A stretch of 64,000 bases of DNA, taken from contig NZ_AP021888.1 of assembly GCF_011398155.1 (NCBI RefSeq), positions 851,501 to 915,500 on the forward strand. The letters are read 5' to 3'. Every line of letters begins with the position of its first letter. Positions within the stretch are counted from its first letter, which is position 1. Position numbers and translations under genes: made by a program. This stretch comes from Thiosulfativibrio zosterae. GTDB taxonomy: Bacteria > Pseudomonadota > Gammaproteobacteria > Thiomicrospirales > Thiomicrospiraceae. The notes under the pieces are model-generated. The model was not told the origin of the DNA. It saw nothing but the letters and a program-made list of their open reading frames with translations, and made no database searches. This document shows, one piece after another, positions 8,064-18,570 of this stretch.

Positions 8064-9179
8064 TTGAGTATTGCTGAAGTTTCACTAGGTTCGGTCACTT
8101 TTGAAAATAAAGTCGACCTGCTCGGTATGGATAGACAAGCCTTGGAAGCGTTTTTCACCAAAATTGGAGAGAAACCTTTTCGTGCCACCCAAGTCATGAA
8201 GTGGATTCATCAGTTTGGCGTGAGCGATTTTGAGGAAATGAGCAATTTAAGTAAGGCGCTTAGAGAAAAACTTCAGCAAAAAGCTGTGATACGCACCCCA
8301 AAGTTGATTGAAGAGCAGCGTTCCGCAGATGGCACGATAAAGTGGTTACTAGAAGTTGATAATCATAATTGTGTCGAAGCGGTTTTTATCCCCGAAAAAT
8401 CTCGTGGTACTTTGTGTATTTCTTCTCAAGTTGGTTGTGCTCTGGAGTGTACTTTTTGCTCAACGGGTCAGCAGGGGTTTAACCGCAACCTAGAAAACTG
8501 GGAAATCATCGCGCAAATGTGGGTCGCAAACAAAGCCTTAGGTTGTAAGCCCAAAGAAGAGCGCATTATTTCAAATGTGGTCTTTATGGGCATGGGTGAA
8601 CCTCTTTTGAATGTTACCCATACATTTCCAAGCGCCAGAATCTTGATGGATGACAATGCTTATGGTTTGTCCAAACGCCGTGTCACCATCAGTACCTCAG
8701 GGGTTGTACCTGCGATTGGCATGATTAAAGAAGAGTTAGATGTCAGTTTGGCCATCTCATTACATGCACCCAATAATGCACTGCGCGATATTTTGGTCCC
8801 AATTAATCAGAAGTATCCATTAGAGCAATTAATGCCCGCTTTGCATGATTATGTTGCTGATGGCCATAGCAAAAAGCACGTGACCGTTGAATATGTCATG
8901 TTAGATCAGGTTAATGATCGCTTAGAGCATGCGCATGAGTTAGTGGCTTTGTTAGGTGATTTGCCCTGTAAAGTGAATTTGATTCCGTTTAATCCTTTTC
9001 CAAACACGCAATATCAGCGTTCATCTAATAATGCCATTCACCGCTTTCAAGATGTTTTGATGCAGGCAGGGTTAAATTGTACCGTCAGAAAAACCCGCGG
9101 CGATGACATTGATGCCGCTTGTGGACAGTTGGCTGGCAAGGTCAAAGACAGAACCAAAAGAACCGCAGAAAAGCTTTAA
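8064..9179 (+). CDS. rlmN: Dual-specificity RNA methyltransferase RlmN
   Basis: 371 aa from TTG 8064. The start is supported by the family N-terminus ([15 protein letters not shown], then [13 protein letters not shown]). The radical SAM cysteines are C125, C129 and C132 (CxxxCxxC), and the second catalytic cysteine lies in [11 protein letters not shown] near the C-terminus. RlmN methylates C2 of adenosine 2503 in 23S rRNA and adenosine 37 in some tRNAs. ndk lies immediately upstream and a short RodZ-like gene downstream; pilF/pilW, which often sits here, is absent. Confidence 0.96.
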   Translation: MSIAEVSLGSVTFENKVDLLGMDRQALEAFFTKIGEKPFRATQVMKWIHQFGVSDFEEMSNLSKALREKLQQKAVIRTPKLIEEQRSADGTIKWLLEVDNHNCVEAVFIPEKSRGTLCISSQVGCALECTFCSTGQQGFNRNLENWEIIAQMWVANKALGCKPKEERIISNVVFMGMGEPLLNVTHTFPSARILMDDNAYGLSKRRVTISTSGVVPAIGMIKEELDVSLAISLHAPNNALRDILVPINQKYPLEQLMPALHDYVADGHSKKHVTVEYVMLDQVNDRLEHAHELVALLGDLPCKVNLIPFNPFPNTQYQRSSNNAIHRFQDVLMQAGLNCTVRKTRGDDIDAACGQLAGKVKDRTKRTAEKL

Positions 9180-9213
9180 GCTGATTGTTTCACCAAAAAA
9201 GGAAAAAAACACT

Positions 9214-9615
9214 ATGACAGAACGCATTGAATCTTCAGAAAGCATCGAGTCTAGTGGGTTAAGTGAGGCTTTAAAAAAAGCGCGCTTACAAAAAAAGCTT
9301 TCATTGGTTCAGGTGTCTGAAACCCTAAAGGTGGCAGAGCGTCATTTAGCCGCGTTTGAAAATGAGCCGCTGAATTTAACCGTGCTAACACCGTTTCAAA
9401 GAGGCTACTTAAGAAATTATGCAGAACTCTTAGAGGTTTCTCTGCAGCCTTATGAGGCTGATTTGCAAGGTCAACCCGAGTTGGAATCCAGCTTAAAAAC
9501 CATTGGTCAACAGCCTTCTCAATTGATGAAGTTGACTAACACCAAAATCCTATTGAGTCTGCTAATAGGTGTGATAGCGGTTTTAATTATTTACAGCCTT
9601 TTGTCAGGGATTTAG
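9214..9615 (+). CDS. Short RodZ-like helix-turn-helix membrane protein
   Basis: 133 aa from ATG 9214; the reading frame extends upstream into rlmN, but only the ATG has a nearby purine-rich site (GGA at 9201). Residues ~14-80 form a RodZ-type cytoplasmic HTH_25 domain (LSEALKKARLQKKLSLVQVSE, then RGYLRNYAELLE). A single membrane helix follows at ~112-131, and the protein ends there. E. coli RodZ has 337 aa with a periplasmic domain that is missing here. The position between rlmN and hisS matches rodZ in other gammaproteobacteria, although ispG is also absent. It probably anchors MreB or a related partner. Confidence 0.7.
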   Translation: MTERIESSESIESSGLSEALKKARLQKKLSLVQVSETLKVAERHLAAFENEPLNLTVLTPFQRGYLRNYAELLEVSLQPYEADLQGQPELESSLKTIGQQPSQLMKLTNTKILLSLLIGVIAVLIIYSLLSGI

Positions 9616-9640
9616 TTTCTGATAAACGGTAGGCGTTAAA

Positions 9641-9654
9641 CGCTCAGCTGAGCG
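9641..9654. repeat. 14-bp perfect palindrome upstream of hisS
   Basis: CGCTCAGCTGAGCG lies between the RodZ-like gene and hisS, about 15 bases before the hisS Shine-Dalgarno site. No T-run follows, so it is not an obvious terminator; it could be an mRNA hairpin or operator. Confidence 0.45.
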
Positions 9655-9679
9655 ATAAAATTATCATAAAGGAAGTCAG

Positions 9680-10954
9680 GTGGCACAAATATCAGCCATT
9701 CGCGGCATGAATGATATTCATGGTCAACAAGCAATCGCATTTGATTTTGTAACCGAAACGGCACAGGCCGTTTTACAGCAGTATGGTTTTCAATCTATTC
9801 GTTTGCCGATTGTCGAAAAAACAGAATTATTTTGTCGCAGTATTGGGGAAGTCACCGATATTGTCGAAAAAGAGATGTACACTTTTAATGATCGTAATAA
9901 TGACAGCTTGACGCTGCGCCCAGAAGGAACCGCAGGGTGTGTTCGAGCCGTGATTGAAAACGGCTTGGCTCATAACCAGATCCAAAAGCTGTTTTATATG
10001 GGGCCGATGTTCCGTTACGAAAGACCTCAAAAAGGGCGTTATCGCCAGTTTAACCAGTTTGGTGTTGAAGTTTTTGGGCTGGCTTCGGTGGATGCGGATG
10101 CCGAGTTGATTGCTTTGTCTGCACGCCTTTGGGAAAAATTAGGCTTAGAAAATCTTGAGTTGCAAATTAATTCACTGGGCTCTCAAGAGTCGCGTGCCGC
10201 TTACCGAGATATTCTGGTTGCTTACTTTGAGGCTCACCGTGCAGAGTTGGACGAAGACAGCTTGCGTCGTTTAACGACAAACCCTTTAAGAATTTTGGAC
10301 ACTAAAAATCCAGACTTAAAAACGCTGGTGGCCAATGCGCCAAAGTTGCTTGAGCATTTAGATGCAGAGTCTATTGAGCACTTTGAGCATTTAAAGAATC
10401 ATTTAGAAGATTTAGGTATTGATTATGTCGTGAACCCTAACTTGGTTAGGGGTTTAGACTACTATAATCGTACGGTTTTTGAATGGGTTACCACGGAACT
10501 CGGCGCACAAGGAACGGTCTGTGCGGGTGGGCGCTACGATGGTTTGGTTGAGCAAATTGGCGGCAAGCCAACCCCAGCCGTTGGGTTTGCAATGGGTATA
10601 GAGCGCTTGATGGCTTTACTGATTGATCAAGGTGTTGTTCCTGAAACCAGTGCCCAAGACATTTATATGGTGTTAGTGGGTGAACAGGTTCAAAGACCGG
10701 GTATGGTTTTGGCAGAAAGTCTGCGAGATGCCTTTCCGGAATTACGCATTCAAATGAATTGCGGGGGCGGGAGTTTTAAGAGTCAGTTTAAAAAGGCCGA
10801 TAAATCAGGCGCCTCGTTTGCACTGGTGTTAGGTGATGATGAAGTGACGCAACAAACTATTGTTGTTAAACCCTTGCGAACTGATCAAGCGCAAAAAGTG
10901 GTTGCATGGGATGCCCTTGTCGAAACTTTGGCCCAAGAATTTTCAGAAATTTAA
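9680..10954 (+). CDS. hisS: Histidyl-tRNA synthetase
   Basis: 424 aa from GTG 9680, preceded by AAAGGAAG. The protein begins with the family's [10 protein letters not shown]. Class II motif 2 is visible at [20 protein letters not shown] (~112-131). The two histidine-specific motifs are [14 protein letters not shown] (~255) and the GGRYDGL block (~281). It charges tRNA-His. It heads the hisS-yfgM-bamB-der cluster. Confidence 0.96.
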   Translation: MAQISAIRGMNDIHGQQAIAFDFVTETAQAVLQQYGFQSIRLPIVEKTELFCRSIGEVTDIVEKEMYTFNDRNNDSLTLRPEGTAGCVRAVIENGLAHNQIQKLFYMGPMFRYERPQKGRYRQFNQFGVEVFGLASVDADAELIALSARLWEKLGLENLELQINSLGSQESRAAYRDILVAYFEAHRAELDEDSLRRLTTNPLRILDTKNPDLKTLVANAPKLLEHLDAESIEHFEHLKNHLEDLGIDYVVNPNLVRGLDYYNRTVFEWVTTELGAQGTVCAGGRYDGLVEQIGGKPTPAVGFAMGIERLMALLIDQGVVPETSAQDIYMVLVGEQVQRPGMVLAESLRDAFPELRIQMNCGGGSFKSQFKKADKSGASFALVLGDDEVTQQTIVVKPLRTDQAQKVVAWDALVETLAQEFSEI

Positions 10955-10994
10955 AATCAACAAAAAATAAAAAATAAAGTGTAAGGAATAAGCA

Positions 10995-11636
10995 ATGAGT
11001 CGTTATGAATCTGATGATGAACAAGTCCAAGCGTTAAAAGACTGGTGGAAAGCAAACGGCACTTCGTTATTGTCAGGCCTTTTGGCTATTTCAATTGCTT
11101 GGGCAGGTTGGAATTATTGGCAAAATCAAACCTTGTCTAAAGCCGTTATGGCCTCAAGTACTTTTGAAGTGTTGCAAATTAAGATGGAACAAGGTCAATT
11201 TGGGGATGTGGCGCGCGATGGTTTGAAGCTGATGGAAGAGCAGCCAGACAGCCCTTATGCGACAGGCACCGCTTTGCTATTGGCCAAATTTTATGCTGAC
11301 AAGCAAGAGATGGATAAAGCAGTGGAGCAATTAGACTGGGTGATGGCAAATGCACCTGACTCAAGCTTAAAACTGATTTCTCGCTTAAGACTTGCGCAAT
11401 TACAACAGCAAGCTGGCAATTTGGATGAGGCAAAAAATGCCTTAACGCAAGCAAAAACGCTTAAGTTATCAACTGCCGAGCAAGCGAATTTAGATTATGC
11501 CTTAGCGGAATTGTTTTTGGCGCAAAAAGATTTGGATCAGGCACGCACCCATTTAAAAGCAGTGCTGGATAATCAAGAAACTTCTACCAATCTTGCAACT
11601 TTGGCACGCTTGCAGTTGGATGACATAGCACAGTAA
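10995..11636 (+). CDS. yfgM: YfgM-type TPR membrane protein
   Basis: 213 aa. A short cytoplasmic N-terminus (residues 1-20) leads into a single membrane helix (~22-45), then a periplasmic region of TPR-like helical repeats (~60-210), rich in Ala, Leu and Gln. YfgM associates with SecYEG and the periplasmic chaperone PpiD. The stop codon overlaps the bamB ATG (TAATG), implying translational coupling. It is conserved between hisS and bamB in gammaproteobacteria. Confidence 0.9.
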   Translation: MSRYESDDEQVQALKDWWKANGTSLLSGLLAISIAWAGWNYWQNQTLSKAVMASSTFEVLQIKMEQGQFGDVARDGLKLMEEQPDSPYATGTALLLAKFYADKQEMDKAVEQLDWVMANAPDSSLKLISRLRLAQLQQQAGNLDEAKNALTQAKTLKLSTAEQANLDYALAELFLAQKDLDQARTHLKAVLDNQETSTNLATLARLQLDDIAQ

Positions 11637-12901
11637 TGAACATGATAAATTTAATTGGGTCGTTATTAAAACCTCAAACTTTTGTTTGGTTAATGGTTTC
11701 TATGTTGGGCTTAACGGCCTGTTCTTCTGCCAAGATTGTGCGTGTTCCGACACCTTTAGCAGAAATGTCATCCCCCTTAGAATTGCAAAGAGATTGGCAG
11801 TTAACTTTAGACCAGTTTGCCTATTCAGATAGCGAAGGGTTGTATTTTGGCGCTGACGACCAACAAGTTTATTTTGCAACCCCTTCTGGTTTGTTAACGG
11901 CAGTGACCAAATCAACTAAAACCCGTTGGCAGGATCAAATTGTTTGGCAACAAAAGTTTGATCAACCCTTGATTTCAGGTCCAACGGTTGAGGAAGAAAA
12001 TCTCATCCTAGGCACTGCAAAAGGCAGTTTGATAGCCTTGTCGAAAAAAACGGGTCAGTTGGTTTGGCAAACACAATTATCCAGTGAGGTTTTAAGCCGT
12101 GCCGTGGTCGCTGATGGTGATATTTATGTTAGAACGGTGGATGGAAAATTAAATGCCGTTAAAGCGTCCACGGGTAAAGTTAAATGGGTTGTTGATCATC
12201 AATTACCTAATCTTTCTTTAAGAGGGATAGCACCGATTACCATTCATGATGATGTCGTTTATGTTGGTTGGGAATCGGGTTATGTTGAAGCCTTAAGCGC
12301 CAAGTCAGGTGAGCGTTTATGGCGTACTCAAGTGGCTATACCAAAGGGGCGTACCGATTTAGAGCGCATGGTCGATTTGCAGTCTCAATTGATTTTGACG
12401 CAAGGGCGGTTATTTGTGTTGGGCTACCACGGGCAATTAGTGTCTTTGAATCCTCAAACCGGTAATCTCTATTGGAGCAAGCCAGTGTCTGGCTTTAGAG
12501 ATTTTGTGGTGGATGAAAGCCGGGTTTACTTGGTCGATGAAGACGATATTTTAAGCGCATTTGATGTGGCTAATGGCACAGAAGTGTGGCGCAAAGATGC
12601 TTATAAATATCGAGTTTTAACCGATGTGTTAAGTTACAACTCCGATCAATTGTTGTTGGCGGATGGTCAGGGCTATGTGTTTTGGATTGATAAAATTGAC
12701 GGTTCAGAATTTGCCAGATCTCGGGTATCCAATAATTATGGAACCGGCGATAAAATTGTCCGCGTGATGCAGGACGACAACCGAATTTATATTCAAGATG
12801 TGGATGGTATCGTCAGTGCCTACCGTATTAAACCGTCTAATTGGTACCTTTTTAAACACCCAGAAGATCCTTTAAAAATAATTCAAAAATCAGCGCCTTA
12901 G
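11636..12901 (+). CDS. bamB: Outer membrane assembly lipoprotein BamB
   Basis: 421 aa. The signal peptide ends in the lipobox LTAC with the lipidated cysteine at C29. The rest is a PQQ-like beta-propeller with recurrent Gly-Lys/Arg...W blades (for example TGQLVWQTQL, SGERLWRTQV and TGNLYWSKPV). BamB is a lipoprotein of the BAM complex that inserts beta-barrel proteins into the outer membrane. It overlaps the yfgM stop and precedes der by 41 bases. Confidence 0.95.
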   Translation: MNMINLIGSLLKPQTFVWLMVSMLGLTACSSAKIVRVPTPLAEMSSPLELQRDWQLTLDQFAYSDSEGLYFGADDQQVYFATPSGLLTAVTKSTKTRWQDQIVWQQKFDQPLISGPTVEEENLILGTAKGSLIALSKKTGQLVWQTQLSSEVLSRAVVADGDIYVRTVDGKLNAVKASTGKVKWVVDHQLPNLSLRGIAPITIHDDVVYVGWESGYVEALSAKSGERLWRTQVAIPKGRTDLERMVDLQSQLILTQGRLFVLGYHGQLVSLNPQTGNLYWSKPVSGFRDFVVDESRVYLVDEDDILSAFDVANGTEVWRKDAYKYRVLTDVLSYNSDQLLLADGQGYVFWIDKIDGSEFARSRVSNNYGTGDKIVRVMQDDNRIYIQDVDGIVSAYRIKPSNWYLFKHPEDPLKIIQKSAP

Positions 12902-12942
12902 TCTGATTTAAACTGTTTGCGGTTTCCGCAAGAGAGAGCATT

Positions 12943-14385
12943 GTGAGTAAACCTGTTATTGCCCTAGTAGGCCGCCCAAATGTGGGTAAGTCTACATTAT
13001 TTAATCGTTTAACACGCACGCGTGATGCCATCGTGGCTGATTACCCGGGCTTAACCCGCGACCGCCAGTATGGTACGGGAAGAGTTGGTCATATCCCTTA
13101 TATCGTGGTGGATACCGGCGGTTTGAGCGGTGAGGATGAAGGCGTTGATCCGTTAATGGCAAACCAAGTTAAAACCGCCATTGAAGATTCTGACGCGGTT
13201 TTGTTTTTGGTGGATGGTCGCACAGGACTTTTGCCTGCTGATGAAAGTATTGCCAAATACCTGCGCCAATTCAACAAGCCTATTCATTTGATGGTCAACA
13301 AAGCTGAAGGTCATGAGCGTGAGCAGATTACAGCAGAGTTTTATCAAATGGGCTTGGGAGATCCTTATGTGATTTCTTCCGCACATGGCGATAATGTTCA
13401 CGAGTCTTTAGATGATATATTATCGAGTTTGCATAATTTTGACGAAGAACAAGCTGAGTTTGAATTAGACGAACATCCGGGGATTCGTGTCGCGGTTATC
13501 GGGCGTCCTAATGTGGGGAAATCCACCTTAATCAATCGCATGATTGGTGAAGATAGAGTGGTGGCATTTGATATGCCGGGTACCACGCGCGACAGTATTT
13601 TTGTACCTTTTGAGCGTGACGGCGATTTATACACGCTGATTGATACCGCAGGGGTGCGCCGCCGTAAAAACATTTCTGAAAAAATTGAAAAGTTCAGTAT
13701 TGTTAAAGCCATTGAAGCCATGTCAGATTCCAATGTTGTTATTTTGGTAATGGATGGTTCAGAAGGGGTTACTGACCAAGATTTAACACTTTTGGGTTTA
13801 GCGTTAGAGTCAGGCCGTGGTTTGGTCATTGCCATTAATAAGTGGGATCACTTAACCCAAGAACAGCGCAATAAAATCAAGCATGAGCTTGAGTTTAAGT
13901 TGGTGTTCGTGGACTATGCTAAACAGCATTTGATTTCAGCCTTACACGGCACAGGGGTTGGGGATTTATTCCGTACAGTCAAAACCGTTTATGAAGCGGC
14001 CATGCGCAAGGTTTCAACCTCTGAACTTAACCGTGTTTTAGAGCAGGCTGTTTTAGATCACCAACCTCCTATGATTGGAACCAGTCGTGTCAAACTGCGT
14101 TATGCCCATTTGGGTGGCTTGAATCCGCCACGCGTGATTATTCATGGTAATCAGGTAGATAAACTGCCGAGCTCTTATGTGAAATATCTGATGGGTGTTT
14201 TCCGTAAAGCCTTTAAGTGGGTGGGCACCCCGGTGATGATTGATTTTAAAGTGACCGAAAACCCTTTCAAAGATCGCAAAAAAATGGTGATACATCGTAA
14301 GGGTAAATCGGAAGAGCAGGCCACGAATAATTTTATTAAACGCAAAAACAAGCGCGCTAAGCAACAGAAGCGCCGTGCAGAATAA
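12943..14385 (+). CDS. der: Ribosome-associated GTPase Der (EngA)
   Basis: 480 aa from GTG 12943. There are two tandem GTPase domains, each with a GRPNVGKST P-loop (residues ~9 and ~185) and their own DTGG/DTAG and NKxD-like motifs (the first reads NKAE, the second NKWD). A KH-like domain occupies ~360-445, and a basic tail of Lys/Arg repeats ends the protein. Der acts in 50S ribosome assembly. It is the last gene of the hisS cluster. Confidence 0.96.
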   Translation: MSKPVIALVGRPNVGKSTLFNRLTRTRDAIVADYPGLTRDRQYGTGRVGHIPYIVVDTGGLSGEDEGVDPLMANQVKTAIEDSDAVLFLVDGRTGLLPADESIAKYLRQFNKPIHLMVNKAEGHEREQITAEFYQMGLGDPYVISSAHGDNVHESLDDILSSLHNFDEEQAEFELDEHPGIRVAVIGRPNVGKSTLINRMIGEDRVVAFDMPGTTRDSIFVPFERDGDLYTLIDTAGVRRRKNISEKIEKFSIVKAIEAMSDSNVVILVMDGSEGVTDQDLTLLGLALESGRGLVIAINKWDHLTQEQRNKIKHELEFKLVFVDYAKQHLISALHGTGVGDLFRTVKTVYEAAMRKVSTSELNRVLEQAVLDHQPPMIGTSRVKLRYAHLGGLNPPRVIIHGNQVDKLPSSYVKYLMGVFRKAFKWVGTPVMIDFKVTENPFKDRKKMVIHRKGKSEEQATNNFIKRKNKRAKQQKRRAE

Positions 14386-14436
14386 CCACATAAAATAAGG
14401 TATTTAGCGCGCCTTAAAACCTGTGACAATATTTTC

Positions 14437-14461
14437 AAAACCGACTTTAATAGTCGGTTTT
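14437..14461 (+). terminator. Rho-independent terminator after der
   Basis: AAAACCGACT (14437-14446) pairs with AGTCGGTTTT (14452-14461) around a 5-base loop; symmetrical, so it could work on either strand. A TATAAT at 14466-14471 just after it may be the -10 element for the next gene, without a clear -35. Confidence 0.85.
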
Positions 14462-14508
14462 CGCTTATAATACTTTACTAATATTTAGCTGTAAAACTTG
14501 GAACTCCT

Positions 14509-17500
14509 ATGTCATCTAGAATCCGCGAAATCCCCTACAACTACACATCTTTCTCAGACAAAGAAATTGTTAAGCGTTTCTTGGGCGAAACTTGTTGGCA
14601 GACGATTGAGTCTTTAAGAGATTCTCGTGGTACTGGGCGATCGGCTCGTATGTTGTTTGAAGTGCTTGGGGATATGTGGGTGGTTACTCGAAACCCTTAT
14701 ATTCAAGGGGATTTAATTGAAAACCCCAAACGCCGTGATGCTTTGATTAAAGCGCTTTATCACCGATTACAGCAAGTTGAGAACCGTTTAAATGGTAATG
14801 AAGTGGCTGCAAACCTTTTGCAGAGCGTTCGAGATGCCGTCAAAATATTTGCCGATTGGTTTCCTGCGCAAATTGCCATGCGAGCCAAAGTTCGCAAAGA
14901 ACTCAGCAAGTTTACCCGCACAGATAATATTGATTTTGGCGGGCTGGCGCGTGTTTCTCACGCAACTGATGCGACTGACTGGCGTGTAGAGCTGCCTTTG
15001 GTGGTGGTTTCGCCAGACACAGAAGCAGAAGTGGCTTATATCGTCGATGCGTGTATCCATTTAGGTTTGACTATGATTCCACGAGGTGGGGGAACAGGCT
15101 ATACCGGTGGTGCGATTCCGTTACATCAAGAATCAGTGGTGATTAATACTGAAAAGCTTGAATATATGAGTTTGGTTGAGCAGGTTGACTTGCCTGGCAT
15201 TGGAAAAGTGCCAACCATTCAAACGGGCGCGGGTGTGGTGACTCGCCGAGTTTCTGAGCAAGCCGAACGCTTTGGGTATGTATTTGCGGTAGACCCGACT
15301 TCACAAGATGCCTCTTGCATTGGCGGTAATATCGCCATGAACGCCGGTGGTAAAAAAGCCGTTTTATGGGGAACAACACTCGATAACCTAGCTTCTTGGA
15401 AGATGGTCATGCCAGATGCGCGCTGGTTAGAAATTGAGCGTCTGAACCATAATTTAGGCAAGCTACAAGATCAGAAAACGGTTTCTTTCCGTTTAACCCG
15501 CTATGAAAAAGACGGTAAAACCCCAGTGGGTGAGCCTACCTTTTTAGAAATGCCCGGCTCTAGTTTTAGAAAAGCGGGTTTAGGCAAAGATGTAACCGAT
15601 AAGTTTTTAAGTGGTATTCCGGGCGTTCAAAAAGAAGGCTGTGACGGGATTATCACCTCTGCGCGCTTTATTGTGCATCGTATGCCTTCGCATACCCGTA
15701 CCGTTTGCTTAGAGTTTTTTGGTACAGACCTCAGTTTGGCGGTACCTGCAATTGTTGAAATTACCCAATACATCGAGTCTAAAAAGCCTGAAGGGATTTT
15801 GTTATCTGGTTTAGAGCATTTGGATGACCGCTATATTAAAGCCGTTAATTACAACACCAAAGCGGATCGTAAAGGCTTGCCAAAAATGATTTTGTTGGCC
15901 GATGTCAGTGGTGAGAATGGTTTTGAAGTAGCCAAGGCTTGCCAAGAAATTGTCGATTTAGCCAATAAACGCAACGCCGAAGGTTTTATTGCGGTTTCTG
16001 CAGAAGCGCGTAAGCGTTTTTGGGCAGACCGTTCGCGTACCGCGGCGATTTCTAAACATACCAATGCATTTAAAATTAATGAAGACGTGGTGATTCCGCT
16101 AGAGAAACTCAATGAATATAACATTGAGATAGAGCGCATCAATATCGAGAAATCGATTGAGAATAAACTCGAAATTTTGGCCGCACTTAAGCAGTATTTT
16201 GCCGGTGATATTGCGGAATATAAAATCAAAGACGACTTTGAAACGGCCCAAGCACCGGCGCAACACTTTAATGCGAAGGTTGCCGGAACCCGCGCTAAAT
16301 TAGAGCAAGTTGAGTTGCGTTGGAAAAGTGTGTTGTTAAATTTAGACACGCCGGTGACTGAGTTTCAAGGGCAATTATTTGACGAAGAGCGTGCGCACTT
16401 TAAAGAGGGCGATACCCTTTTGAATTTACTGTTGCGTCGTGAGTTGGTGATTTCTTACAAACAAGAAGTCTTGAAGTTTTTAAAAGAAACCTTTATCGGT
16501 AATGACTTTGAAGCGCTGCACAAAAAAGTCAAAACCCTGCATGGTGAGATTCGTAATGCGCGCTTGTTTGTGGCGTTACACATGCATGCGGGCGATGGCA
16601 ATATCCACACCAATATCCCAGTGCACTCCAATAATTACGCCATGATTCACCAGGCCGAAGCGGTTGTTGACCGCATCATGGCAGTTGCTAAGCGCTTAGA
16701 TGGGGTTATTTCTGGGGAGCACGGTATTGGTTTGACCAAGATGCAATATTTGGATGAATCTAAAATTGCCGCTTTTGTAGCCTATAAAAACGAAGTTGAC
16801 CCAAATGGTCACTTCAACAAAGGCAAACTCATGCCAGGCTCAGGTTTGGATAATGCTTATACGCCCTCACTGCACTTGGTTCAGCAAGAAGCTTTAATTC
16901 TTGAAGCGCACGCTTTGGATGAACTCAATAACGACATTAAAGATTGCTTGCGCTGCGGTAAATGTAAGCCTGTTTGTCAAACCCATATTCCGGGTGCGAA
17001 TTTATTATATTCACCCCGCAATAAAATTTTGGCAACAGGTCAAGTCATTGAGGCTTTCTTGTATGAGGAGCAAACTCGCCGCGGTATTTCATTGCATCAC
17101 TTTGATGCCATGAACGATGTGGCAGATCACTGTACCACTTGCCATAAGTGTGCCAATCCTTGTCCTGTGGATATCGATTTTGGTGATGTGTCGATTCGGA
17201 TGCGTACTATCTTGACAGACATGGGTCAAAAGCGCACCAGCTGGATGGTTAAAGCGGCTATTTACTTTTTAAACACCACCAATCCGCTGACGATTAATGT
17301 TTTGCGTAAAACCATGATTGGTTGGGGCGCTTTGGCGATGACAGCGGGTTACAAAGCGGGTCGTTTACTCGGTTTGGTTTCTCGCAAAAACAGTTTGCCA
17401 TCTAGCACCTCAGAACCTGCGCCTATTCAACAGCAGGTGATTAACTTTGTGCGTAAGCCATTAAATACTGGGCCTAATCAAAGTAGTTATCGCCGAGTAT

Positions 17501-18354
17501 TGGGTATTGAAGATGCAACCCAAGTGCCCATTGTGCGTCGAGCGGATGTCACTGAAGATGCTGAAGCCGTGTTCTACTTCCCTGGGTGTGGTTCAGAGCG
17601 TCTGTTTAGCGATATCGGTTTGGCAACCATTGCTTCTTTATATGATGCAGGGGTGCAAACGGTCTTGCCGCCAGGGTATTTATGTTGTGGTTATCCGCAA
17701 GCTGCAGCCGGTTTAGCGCATAAGAGCTCACAAATCACCACTGAAAATCGTGCTTTGTTCCATCGTGTGGCCAATACGCTTAACTATTTGGACATTAAAA
17801 CGGTCATCGTATCTTGTGGAACTTGTTATGACCAGCTCACCAAATATGAGTTTGAGCGTATTTTCCCAGGTTGTCGTTTGTTGGATATTCACGAATTTCT
17901 AACCGAAAAAGGCATGGGGCTAGATAACGCGACGGGTAAAAAATATTTGTATCACGCACCTTGCCATGACCCAATGAAAATCATGGATGGTACGACCGTC
18001 GCGAAAGACTTGTTAAAATCAGAAGTGGGGTTTTCAGATCGTTGCTGCAGTGAAGCGGGTACTTTGGCAACCAGTCGTCCAGATATTGCGCACCAATTGC
18101 GTTTCCGCAAAGAGGCTGAATTGACTAAAGGTTTAATCAGTTTAACGGGTGAGTCGCGAGTTAAAGATGGCAGCGTTAAAATTTTAACGGCTTGTCCTGC
18201 GTGTCAACAAGGGTTAAACCGTTATGAAGAAGCGACCGGGTTACAAACTGACTATATCGTCGTTGAGTTGATGAAAAACCGTTATGGCGACCACTGGAAC
18301 AAAGAGTTTATTCAAAAGCTTGAATCCGGTGGCGTTGAGAAAGTTTTGCTGTAA
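14509..18354 (+). CDS. Giant fused FAD-linked oxidase / Fe-S (CCG-domain) oxidoreductase
   Basis: 1281 aa, combining in one chain what are separate subunits in glycolate or lactate oxidases. A family-specific N-terminus (~1-150) is followed by a PCMH FAD-binding domain (~160-390, with [11 protein letters not shown]). A FAD-oxidase C-terminal domain follows (~430-790, with [12 protein letters not shown] and SGEHGIG). Two 4Fe-4S motifs come next: [11 protein letters not shown] near 812 and [12 protein letters not shown] near 874. Two CCG/heterodisulfide-reductase-type domains finish the protein (FPGCGSE near 1024, LCCGYP near 1058, APCHDP near 1153). The likely substrate is a 2-hydroxyacid such as D-lactate, glycolate or 2-hydroxyglutarate, with electrons passed to the respiratory chain. 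The substrate cannot be fixed from sequence. Confidence 0.85.
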   Translation: MSSRIREIPYNYTSFSDKEIVKRFLGETCWQTIESLRDSRGTGRSARMLFEVLGDMWVVTRNPYIQGDLIENPKRRDALIKALYHRLQQVENRLNGNEVAANLLQSVRDAVKIFADWFPAQIAMRAKVRKELSKFTRTDNIDFGGLARVSHATDATDWRVELPLVVVSPDTEAEVAYIVDACIHLGLTMIPRGGGTGYTGGAIPLHQESVVINTEKLEYMSLVEQVDLPGIGKVPTIQTGAGVVTRRVSEQAERFGYVFAVDPTSQDASCIGGNIAMNAGGKKAVLWGTTLDNLASWKMVMPDARWLEIERLNHNLGKLQDQKTVSFRLTRYEKDGKTPVGEPTFLEMPGSSFRKAGLGKDVTDKFLSGIPGVQKEGCDGIITSARFIVHRMPSHTRTVCLEFFGTDLSLAVPAIVEITQYIESKKPEGILLSGLEHLDDRYIKAVNYNTKADRKGLPKMILLADVSGENGFEVAKACQEIVDLANKRNAEGFIAVSAEARKRFWADRSRTAAISKHTNAFKINEDVVIPLEKLNEYNIEIERINIEKSIENKLEILAALKQYFAGDIAEYKIKDDFETAQAPAQHFNAKVAGTRAKLEQVELRWKSVLLNLDTPVTEFQGQLFDEERAHFKEGDTLLNLLLRRELVISYKQEVLKFLKETFIGNDFEALHKKVKTLHGEIRNARLFVALHMHAGDGNIHTNIPVHSNNYAMIHQAEAVVDRIMAVAKRLDGVISGEHGIGLTKMQYLDESKIAAFVAYKNEVDPNGHFNKGKLMPGSGLDNAYTPSLHLVQQEALILEAHALDELNNDIKDCLRCGKCKPVCQTHIPGANLLYSPRNKILATGQVIEAFLYEEQTRRGISLHHFDAMNDVADHCTTCHKCANPCPVDIDFGDVSIRMRTILTDMGQKRTSWMVKAAIYFLNTTNPLTINVLRKTMIGWGALAMTAGYKAGRLLGLVSRKNSLPSSTSEPAPIQQQVINFVRKPLNTGPNQSSYRRVLGIEDATQVPIVRRADVTEDAEAVFYFPGCGSERLFSDIGLATIASLYDAGVQTVLPPGYLCCGYPQAAAGLAHKSSQITTENRALFHRVANTLNYLDIKTVIVSCGTCYDQLTKYEFERIFPGCRLLDIHEFLTEKGMGLDNATGKKYLYHAPCHDPMKIMDGTTVAKDLLKSEVGFSDRCCSEAGTLATSRPDIAHQLRFRKEAELTKGLISLTGESRVKDGSVKILTACPACQQGLNRYEEATGLQTDYIVVELMKNRYGDHWNKEFIQKLESGGVEKVLL

Positions 18355-18451
18355 CTTTCGTTTAAGCTAAGCAATCCATTCAAACCGCACACTGTGCGGT
18401 TTTTTTTGAGGTTCAAATTAAGTTTTTAAGCGTTAAAACACCCTAAAAATG

Positions 18452-18463
18452 ACCAGGCCTGGT
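18452..18463. repeat. Dispersed 12-bp palindrome, copy 3
   Basis: Exact ACCAGGCCTGGT, flanked by AAAAATG and TAAAATT. It is intergenic, between the giant oxidoreductase gene and the exported-protein gene. Confidence 0.9.
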
Positions 18464-18508
18464 TAAAATTGTGGCTATTTTTGAATCAAATTAGCCTTTC
18501 TTAATGTG

Positions 18509-18538
18509 TTGTTATTCTCGACAAAGAGTGGATATAAT
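18509..18538 (+). promoter_or_regulatory. Sigma-70 promoter for the exported repeat protein
   Basis: TTGTTA (18509-18514), an 18-bp spacer and TATAAT (18533-18538). A strong AAGGAGG (18554-18560) lies 10 bases before the ATG at 18571. Confidence 0.6.
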
Positions 18539-18570
18539 CAATTCATTACCACAAAGGAGGGGTTGTAATC

